Made by a program: the position numbers and the translations under genes | Source: Desulfovibrio sp. | Lineage (GTDB): Bacteria; Desulfobacterota; Desulfovibrionia; Desulfovibrionales; Desulfovibrionaceae | DNA length: 8,612 nucleotides | Reading direction: 5' to 3' | NCBI GenBank assembly: GCA_031282465.1 | Contig: JAITDR010000015.1 | Location: forward strand, 1-8,612 | Part shown: positions 1 through 5,226 of the stretch, piece by piece | Layout of the letters: each line of letters opens with the position of its first letter | Position numbering within the stretch: position 1 is the first letter of the stretch | The notes under the pieces: model-generated | The model's input: only the letters and a program-made list of their open reading frames with translations | Database searches by the model: none | Told to the model about the DNA's origin: nothing

Positions 1-1
1 A

Positions 2-1270
2 CTGCACAGGCAGAATGAAAGCATGCTGCAGGAGATGGTCCGGCAACGCACCGAAGACTTGCAAAACCAAACACGGCTGGCAGTGGAAGCTTCCCGTGCC
101 AAAAGCTCCTTCCTGGCCAGGATGAGCCACGAGATACGCACGCCGATGAATGTCGTCGTCGGCCTTGCGGAAGTGCTGCTCCGGCGTGATTTGCCCGCAG
201 ACGCCGCAAAGGAGGTCCGGCACATCAAGCAGGCCGGGATCAGCCTGCTTTCCATTATCAACGATATCCTGGATTTCTCGAAAATCGAAGCAGGCAAGAT
301 GGATATCGCCGACGCGGAGTATTCGTTCAGCACCCTGATCCGCGACATGGAAGACATCATCCGGTTCAGGATTGCCGACAAGCCCGTCGACTTGACTACC
401 CGCATCGACGCCGGTTTGCCCGACAGGCTGCGCGGCGATATGAACCGCGTCAGGCAGATCCTGCTGAATCTCCTCGGCAACGCGGTCAAGTATACCCGCC
501 GGGGGTCCGTCACCTTTTCCGTTTCAGGCACAATGCCGGGTGACGGCACAATACGGCTTTCTTTCGAGGTGGCCGATACGGGGATCGGCATCAGGCAGGA
601 AGACATGGAGGAGCTGTTCAACAGCTTCAGGCGGATTGATGTCCAAAGCCATCGGGATATTGAGGGAACAGGTCTCGGCTTGACCATAGCCCGCAGTCTG
701 TGCAGGGCGATGGGCGGCGACCTCACGGCAGCGAGCGTTTATGGAAAAGGCTCGGTTTTCACCGCCGTGTTGATCCAGAACGTGGTCGAACGGCGGCCCC
801 AGAGCATGCCCGCCGCGCAAAAAACTTCGCGGAAATACACGTTTATTGCGCCCGAGGCCGAGGTGCTGGTTGTCGACGATTTGCCGGGCAACCTGCTGGT
901 AGTGGAAGGGCTGCTTGCCCCTTACCGGATGCACCTTTCTACCTGCTTGAACGGACGCGAGGCCGTTGACCTGATTATGAAGCGCCCCTTTGATCTCGTG
1001 CTGATGGATCACATGATGCCGGTGATGGACGGCGTGGAGGCAACGCTCGCCGTCAGGGCTCTTGACGAGGAGCGATGCCGGACCATGCCGGTGGTCGCGC
1101 TGACGGCCAATGCAGTGTCCGGTATGAGGGAGATGTTTTTGGAGAACGGGTTCAACGACTTTCTCTCCAAACCCATAGATGTGGCCCAACTGGACAGTTT
1201 GTTGACGCGCTGGATTCCCGCCGACAAGCGCCGCAACGTGCCGGAGGACGATGCGGGTGCGCCGGATTGA
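2..1270 (+). CDS. Hybrid sensor histidine kinase, C-terminal part (5' truncated by window edge)
   Basis: The reading frame is open to the left edge of the window, so the sensor part and true start lie upstream; the first in-window ATG is at 23, and residues below count from it. A short charged helix (1-27) leads into the HisKA dimerisation domain, with the phospho-accepting His36 in SHEIRTPMN. The HATPase domain follows, with N-box Asn153, G1 box DTGIGI (Asp185) and G2 box GTGLGL (from Gly215). A receiver domain (about 280-395) has the acidic pair Asp285/Asp286, phospho-acceptor Asp329 in LMDHMMP, Thr361 and Lys383. The family autophosphorylates on His and passes the phosphate to its own receiver, usually for relay through an HPt protein. 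No HPt domain follows the receiver, only about 20 residues, so a separate HPt partner is inferred. The signal and the output are not visible. All catalytic residues are present, so the protein looks functional. Confidence 0.95.
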   Translation: MHRQNESMLQEMVRQRTEDLQNQTRLAVEASRAKSSFLARMSHEIRTPMNVVVGLAEVLLRRDLPADAAKEVRHIKQAGISLLSIINDILDFSKIEAGKMDIADAEYSFSTLIRDMEDIIRFRIADKPVDLTTRIDAGLPDRLRGDMNRVRQILLNLLGNAVKYTRRGSVTFSVSGTMPGDGTIRLSFEVADTGIGIRQEDMEELFNSFRRIDVQSHRDIEGTGLGLTIARSLCRAMGGDLTAASVYGKGSVFTAVLIQNVVERRPQSMPAAQKTSRKYTFIAPEAEVLVVDDLPGNLLVVEGLLAPYRMHLSTCLNGREAVDLIMKRPFDLVLMDHMMPVMDGVEATLAVRALDEERCRTMPVVALTANAVSGMREMFLENGFNDFLSKPIDVAQLDSLLTRWIPADKRRNVPEDDAGAPD

Positions 1271-1305
1271 ATAAAATTAAAGCGTGTATTAGTGAAAAAT
1301 TGTGC

Positions 1306-1334
1306 TTGGCAATGCCCGCTCCGATGTGTATAAT
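1306..1334 (+). promoter_or_regulatory. Sigma70-type promoter for the Crp/Fnr-MFS unit
   Basis: A -35 element TTGGCA (1306-1311, five of six consensus bases) is separated by exactly 17 bases from a perfect -10 element TATAAT (1329-1334). The surrounding DNA is AT-rich against a GC-rich background. Transcription would start near 1341, leaving about 250 untranslated bases before the ATG at 1593. The position, 36 bases after the kinase stop, suggests the regulator gene has its own promoter rather than depending on the kinase gene. Confidence 0.75.
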
Positions 1335-1355
1335 ACAGATGTGGTCAACACACAT
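1324..1355. promoter_or_regulatory. Candidate operator: ATGTG half-sites around the -10 and start point
   Basis: ATGTG occurs at 1324-1328 and 1339-1343, and its complement CACAT at 1351-1355. The outer pair extends to ATGTGT/ACACAT (1324-1329 and 1350-1355); the inner pair is ATGTG-N7-CACAT. The sites straddle the -10 element and predicted start point, where bound protein would block RNA polymerase. TGTG/CACA half-sites are typical of Crp/Fnr-family operators, and the next gene encodes such a protein, so autoregulation is a reasonable guess. The spacing is not that of a canonical Crp site (TGTGA-N6-TCACA), so this remains tentative. Confidence 0.3.
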
Positions 1356-1592
1356 AAAAAGAAAAATTGAAAACTTCGGAAGGAACAACAAGGCCCGTGC
1401 GGGACGATCCTATCCCCGCCCGCGACATTGTTGCAGCCCGGCATTGTCGGAATACCCGCACTTATTTTGAAGCGCCGGCGCGCCCGGCCGACATGCGTCT
1501 TTGTCGTTCCCGCCATACAACCGCACAGCACCGGGACTGCACGGGCTCCGCCCGACGAAGCCCGCCGCCCCGTTCGCTGAAGGAGCAGCGCC

Positions 1593-2318
1593 ATGAGTAC
1601 GCATGATTGCTTTCACCCCATAGTCTTGCAGGACCTCAACAAACCGTGGGAACAACTGTTGCATACAGGCTACAATGTATCCTTCCCCGCGGGGAGCGTT
1701 ATAACCGGCGCCGGCCGCCGCAAGGAGGACAACCGGATATTTTTCATCAAACAGGGACGTGTGTGTCTCTCGCACATCGCCGTGAACGGTGAAGAAAGAA
1801 TCCTCATGTACCTCGGCAGAAACTGCATGTTCGCGGAAGCACCCATGCAGCATGACGGGATGGACTGCATTTTTACCTGTATGGAAGATGTCCGCGCCGT
1901 CAGTTGGCCCCGAAAAATTCTGGATGCGGATTTTGCCGCTCGGCACCCGGAACAGGTACTGAATCTGCTCTGCTCACTCAGCCGCAAATCACGCATTTTT
2001 TCCGGACGGCTCTGCGAACTGCATGCCTTCGATGCCCTCGGTCTGGTCTGTCGCGCGCTGTACAGCATATATCTGCACAACGACGGAAAAAAGACGCCGG
2101 TTCCCAACCTGACGCAACTGGAACTTGCCGCCTATCTCGGCATACACCGCAGTTCACTGCACCTTGTTATGTCCCGGCTGCGGGAAGAAGGCATTATCGG
2201 TGCTTACAGCAAAAGCCGTATGGAAATCCTCGATCCTGACCGGCTGTTGGCCTGTGCGATTTCCGGGCGCGGCAAGGAGAAAAAGCGCCTCGACGATTAT
2301 GAGCGGGAAGCGGGGTGA
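1593..2318 (+). CDS. Crp/Fnr-family transcriptional regulator
   Basis: A 241-residue protein, the usual size for the family. Residues about 15-130 form the cyclic-nucleotide-binding-like beta-roll sensor domain (including IFFIKQGRVCLSH and ERILMYLGRNCMFAE), followed by a long dimerisation helix (about 118-160) and a C-terminal winged helix-turn-helix. The recognition motif LTQLELAAYLGIHRSSLHLV lies near residues 173-192. The start is fixed by AAGGAG at 1580-1585, seven bases before the ATG. Family members bind DNA as dimers and respond to cAMP, oxygen, NO, CO, redox state or other small molecules; the ligand here cannot be read. The protein has nine cysteines (6, 58, 78, 92, 96, 127, 141, 153, 221) but no clustered N-terminal cysteine motif of the Fnr Fe-S type. 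It sits directly ahead of a transporter gene, suggesting control of, or response to, the transported compound. The family call is firm; the specific role is unknown. Confidence 0.9.
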   Translation: MSTHDCFHPIVLQDLNKPWEQLLHTGYNVSFPAGSVITGAGRRKEDNRIFFIKQGRVCLSHIAVNGEERILMYLGRNCMFAEAPMQHDGMDCIFTCMEDVRAVSWPRKILDADFAARHPEQVLNLLCSLSRKSRIFSGRLCELHAFDALGLVCRALYSIYLHNDGKKTPVPNLTQLELAAYLGIHRSSLHLVMSRLREEGIIGAYSKSRMEILDPDRLLACAISGRGKEKKRLDDYEREAG

Positions 2319-2319
2319 G

Positions 2320-3600
2320 ATGAACGCTGCCGGGCGTTGCCCCGAACAGCCGGGAGAGGCCGGCGGAGAAGGGGAACCCGCAGGCGGGGAAATCCGCGAA
2401 GGGCTTGGGCACGCCGGACGGGACGACGAGTCGCGGGCGTTCCGGCTTGCCCTGCCCGGCGTACTTATGACCACGGGCATCTTTTTCCTGACCTACCTCA
2501 TACGCGTAATTTTCGGCCCCCTGTTGCCCGAATTTGAGCGGGAATTCGGCATCAGCCACGCGGCGTCGACCCGCCTGCTCATGTATATTTCCGCGGGCTA
2601 CTCCTTGGCGGTGTTTTTGTCCTGCTTCCTTGCCTCACGGATCGCCCCGCGCCGTTTGGCGGCGGCCTCCGCCATACTCGGGGGTGTGACCCTGATCGGC
2701 ATTGCCGCGACGACGAATCCCACGCTGCTGCCCTTCATGTTTTTGCTGCTGGGCATAGTGACCGGCCCCTATCTCAACGCCGGCTTCAGTATCCTGCGCA
2801 GTCTCGGCCCCGAGGCGCTGTGGGGAAGATTCATCGCCGCGCACGAATGTGCGCCCAACGCGGGCCTGTTGCTCGCCCCGCTCATCGCCGGCGCAGGGAG
2901 CGCGCTGCTCGGCCGACAAGGCACGCTTTACGGCCTCGGGGCGCTGTGCATCGCGGCGGGAGCGCTGTTTGTCTTCCGCTGCCGGGGAGGAGTCCGGACC
3001 GACCCGCCCGTTTCTCTTGCGGGTTTCGGGCAGGCCTTGCGGGAACCGGGACTGCTTTTTTTCGTATTTGCCCTCGGCCTTGCTATTTCCGCGCATTTCG
3101 GCATCTACAGCGTGCTGACCCTGTACATGGAAGATGAACTCGGCATCCCGGCGGAGCAGGCCGCGCTTCTGCTCTCCACATCGCGCATAGCCGCGCCTTT
3201 TGCAGCCTATGCCGCCGGCCGGTTCTGCGCGCGTATGGGCACCCGCGCAACCATGCTTTTCGCGTTTTCCCTGATGGCTGCGGCTGTTGTCTGCTTGGCG
3301 CTGCCCTCCTTCCCGGCCTTTATCGTCGGCCTCTATGTCCATCCCTTGTGCGCCGCCCTTGCCATACCCACGGCGTTTACGCATCTGGCGTACGCTTTCC
3401 CCAAAGATATGCCGCTGTACATGGCGATCGGCGTACCGATAGGTTCCTATATCGGCTTGGGCGTCACCCCGATGCTTCTGGGGCTTTGGGGCGATTATGC
3501 CGGTTTCACTGCCGGTTTTCTCATGACCGCCTGTCTGATGCTTGCCTTCCTGCCGGTCATCCTGCTGACGGGCCGGCCCGGCCCCGGACTCCGAGCTTGA
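2320..3600 (+). CDS. Major facilitator superfamily (MFS) transporter
   Basis: A 426-residue inner-membrane protein with roughly 12 hydrophobic segments, the first near residues 43-66 and the last near 394-416, split by a more polar central loop (about 220-240) as in MFS carriers. These carriers move small solutes by proton-coupled symport, antiport or efflux. The substrate cannot be assigned: no diagnostic motif was recognised, and the loop after the second helix reads ASRIAPRRL, only loosely like the family signature. The start at 2320 is one base after the Crp/Fnr stop. An in-frame ATG at 2299 inside the upstream gene is a possible alternative, but the nearest good Shine-Dalgarno (AAGGAG, 2274-2279) is too far from it; GGAAG at 2306-2310 suits 2320. 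A hydrophilic, Gly/Glu-rich N-terminal stretch of about 40 residues precedes the first helix, so a start further in (ATG at 2467, inside the first helix) looks too late. Transcription is probably from the promoter at 1306-1334. Confidence 0.88.
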   Translation: MNAAGRCPEQPGEAGGEGEPAGGEIREGLGHAGRDDESRAFRLALPGVLMTTGIFFLTYLIRVIFGPLLPEFEREFGISHAASTRLLMYISAGYSLAVFLSCFLASRIAPRRLAAASAILGGVTLIGIAATTNPTLLPFMFLLLGIVTGPYLNAGFSILRSLGPEALWGRFIAAHECAPNAGLLLAPLIAGAGSALLGRQGTLYGLGALCIAAGALFVFRCRGGVRTDPPVSLAGFGQALREPGLLFFVFALGLAISAHFGIYSVLTLYMEDELGIPAEQAALLLSTSRIAAPFAAYAAGRFCARMGTRATMLFAFSLMAAAVVCLALPSFPAFIVGLYVHPLCAALAIPTAFTHLAYAFPKDMPLYMAIGVPIGSYIGLGVTPMLLGLWGDYAGFTAGFLMTACLMLAFLPVILLTGRPGPGLRA

Positions 3601-3636
3601 AAAACGCCGCGCGCCCGGCTATGCAGGCAAGCGGGG

Positions 3637-3683
3637 CGCGCTTTCCGGGAAGCGCGTGCTTGGCTGTAGAGGCAAACACCGGC
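3637..3683. repeat. Structured intergenic repeat, copy 1
   Basis: A seven-pair inverted repeat (3637-3643 with 3650-3656, central TTCCGGG-type loop) is joined to a tail containing GCTGTAGAGGCAAACACC. Bases 3650-3683 match 3716-3749 in 32 of 34 positions. The palindrome of this copy carries two extra central bases compared with copy 2. A fainter fragment of the tail (GGCTATGCAGGCAA, 3617-3630; 11 of 14 bases matching) lies just upstream. Strand is undetermined. Confidence 0.75.
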
Positions 3684-3705
3684 GCCGAGCCCGTGCTGCC
3701 CCTCA

Positions 3706-3749
3706 GCGCTTCCGGAAGCGTGTGCTTGACTGTAGAGGCAAACACCGGC
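3706..3749. repeat. Structured intergenic repeat, copy 2
   Basis: The perfect palindrome CGCTTCCGGAAGCG (3707-3720) is followed by the same tail as copy 1, including CTGTAGAGGCAAACACCGGC, at an offset of 66 bases. The two tail differences are C/T (3655 vs 3721) and G/A (3663 vs 3729). The palindrome-plus-tail design resembles dispersed intergenic repeat families (REP-like), but whether it recurs elsewhere in the genome cannot be seen from this window. Confidence 0.75.
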
Positions 3750-3764
3750 AAGCCCGCAGGCTCC

Positions 3765-3784
3765 TGCGCCGCCGAGGCGGCGCA
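3765..3784. other. Strong GC hairpin between the MFS gene and sbcD
   Basis: TGCGCCGCC (3765-3773) pairs perfectly with GGCGGCGCA (3776-3784) around a two-base centre; in RNA this gives an eight-pair stem with a CGAG tetraloop. No T-run follows on either strand, so it is not a textbook intrinsic terminator. It may still end the Crp/MFS transcript with help from Rho, protect a 3' end, or belong to the adjoining repeat region. Confidence 0.5.
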
Positions 3785-3870
3785 AACCGGGCGAAAACGC
3801 GATTTCCGGCGGGCGATCCCGCGAAAATATTCAGTAGCTTTGTAACCATTACTGCTGCAATCGGACACCG

Positions 3871-5226
3871 GTGAAACTGCTCCATACCTCCGACTGGCAT
3901 TTGGGCCGACGCCTGTACGGTCGCCGGCGTTACGACGAGTTCGCACGCTTTCTGGACTGGCTGGCGGAAACGTTGCGAGACCGGGAAGCGGATGTGCTGC
4001 TCGTCGCGGGCGACATCTTCGATTCCGGCACACCCGGCACCCGCGCTCAGGAACTGTACTACTGTTTTCTGGTCCGCGCGGTCGCTGTCTGCCGGCATGT
4101 GGTCATCATCGCCGGCAATCACGATTCGCCGAATTTTCTCAATGCCCCCAAGGAACTGCTGAAAGCCGTCAACGTGCATGTGGTCGGCCGGGCCTGCGAC
4201 AATCCCGCCGATGAGGTGCTGACGCTCCGCGATGCGCGGGGCAGGCCGGAACTGCTCGTCTGCGCCGTTCCCTACCTGCATGACCGGGACGTGCGCAGCG
4301 CCGAACCCGGTGAAAGCCCGGAAGACAAGGAAAAAAAGCTCGCGGAAGGCATCCGCAGGCACTATACCGCCGTCGGCGCGGCGGTTTCGCGCATACGCCG
4401 CGACCTCGGCGCCGATATTCCCGCGGCGGCTCTGGGGCATCTCTTCGCCGCCGGCGGCCGGCGCGCCGACGACGACGGCGTGCGCGACCTGTACGTCGGC
4501 ACCCTGGCCCCGGTGCATGCCGACATCTTCGCCCCTTTCGACTACACAGCTCTCGGTCACCTCCACAGCCCTCAAACAGTGAACGGCGCGGATACTATCC
4601 GGTACAGCGGCTCCCCGCTGCCCATGGGCTTCGGCGAAGCCGGGCAGCGCAAAAGCGTCTGCCTCGTGGAGTTCAACGGACGCGAAGCCGGCGTCGGCCT
4701 GCTGGATATCCCCGTCTTTCAACGCCTGGAGAGCATCAGAGGCGACCTTGATTACCTGGAACGGCGCATCGGAGAACTGGCCTCGGCCGGCTCGGACGCC
4801 TGCCTGGAGCTTGTTTACGAAGGCGGGGCCCTGGTCGGCAATCTGCGCGGACGCCTGAGCGACCTGACCGAAGGTACGGCATTGGAGATACTGCGCATCA
4901 GAGACAACCGGAGCGCAGGCCGGGAGGCTCCCTCAGCGGACGAGAATCGGACGCCGGATACCCTGAGCGTGGAAGAAATGTTCGAACTTCGCCTCAATGT
5001 CGCCGAAGCGCCGGAAGACCAAAAATCCCGTCTGCGCCTTCTCCACGAAGAAACGCTCCGTTCCCTTGATACAGACGGCCTGTCCCTCTCACGGACCTTC
5101 CCCGGCCGCGCCGGACAACACCCGGACACGTCCTCTGATGCGGCCGGGGAGGAGTTTGACGATAGTGACGGAGTCTCTTCATTAGATACGGCAGACACGC
5201 CCGCTGATGCGGGGGAGGAGAGTTGA
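3871..5226 (+). CDS. sbcD: SbcD, nuclease subunit of the SbcCD complex (Mre11 family)
   Basis: Mn-dependent phosphoesterase subunit that, with SbcC, cleaves DNA hairpins and degrades blocked or double-strand ends during repair and replication. The metal and catalytic motifs of the calcineurin-like fold are all present in order: DWHLG (Asp8, His10), GDIFDSG (Asp48), GNHD (Asn83, His84), ALGHLF (His190) and ALGHLHSPQ (His230, His232). A capping/SbcC-binding region follows (about 280-400). The start is a GTG at 3871, chosen because MKLLHTSDWHLG is the typical family N-terminus; only a weak GGA (3863-3865) precedes it, so initiation may be modest. At 451 residues it is longer than E. coli SbcD (400). 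The excess is a polar tail (about 405-451) rich in Asp, Glu, Ser and Ala that is probably disordered. It overlaps sbcC by one base, forming an operon. No clear promoter was found; an AT-rich pocket at 3824-3851 is the best place for one. Confidence 0.96.
   Translation: MKLLHTSDWHLGRRLYGRRRYDEFARFLDWLAETLRDREADVLLVAGDIFDSGTPGTRAQELYYCFLVRAVAVCRHVVIIAGNHDSPNFLNAPKELLKAVNVHVVGRACDNPADEVLTLRDARGRPELLVCAVPYLHDRDVRSAEPGESPEDKEKKLAEGIRRHYTAVGAAVSRIRRDLGADIPAAALGHLFAAGGRRADDDGVRDLYVGTLAPVHADIFAPFDYTALGHLHSPQTVNGADTIRYSGSPLPMGFGEAGQRKSVCLVEFNGREAGVGLLDIPVFQRLESIRGDLDYLERRIGELASAGSDACLELVYEGGALVGNLRGRLSDLTEGTALEILRIRDNRSAGREAPSADENRTPDTLSVEEMFELRLNVAEAPEDQKSRLRLLHEETLRSLDTDGLSLSRTFPGRAGQHPDTSSDAAGEEFDDSDGVSSLDTADTPADAGEES

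Larger units (their letters stand above)
1271..1592. other. Non-coding gap: promoter block plus long leader of the Crp/Fnr gene
   Basis: No convincing gene lies in these 322 bases. The first ~110 bases are AT-rich, unlike the surroundings, and hold the promoter annotated separately. The remainder, to the Shine-Dalgarno site at 1580, is GC-rich and would form the untranslated leader of the downstream regulator gene. Inverted repeats seen here: TGTCGG (1445-1450) with CCGACA (1488-1493), extended by GCA/TGC across a one-base bulge; the palindrome GCGCCGGCGC (1472-1481); and a five-pair stem CGGGC/GCCCG with a three-base loop (1542-1554). I recognise no known riboswitch. No hairpin-plus-T-run terminator for the kinase gene is visible. 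Confidence 0.6.

Noticed and set aside
1367..1606. A small + strand frame (TTG start) in the leader, possibly a regulatory peptide.
   Set aside because: It has a poor start, low-complexity Arg/Pro-rich sequence, and runs past the Crp/Fnr ATG in another frame; it is better explained as GC-rich non-coding leader.
2125..2319. Extending the MFS gene upstream to a start at 2125 or 2299.
   Set aside because: The extra residues overlap the helix-turn-helix coding part of the Crp/Fnr gene in another frame, and no suitably spaced ribosome-binding site supports either start.
3650..3749. A minimal CRISPR array: two 34-base near-repeats with a 32-base spacer.
   Set aside because: Only two copies, with mismatches; homology continues into the supposed spacer as the palindrome arms; copy lengths differ by an indel; and no cas gene is in the window.
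3557..4033. Minus-strand frames through the repeat region that give a repeated peptide.
   Set aside because: The peptide repetition simply mirrors the DNA repeat, whose 66-base period keeps frame; the frame also runs antisense into sbcD and lacks a credible start.
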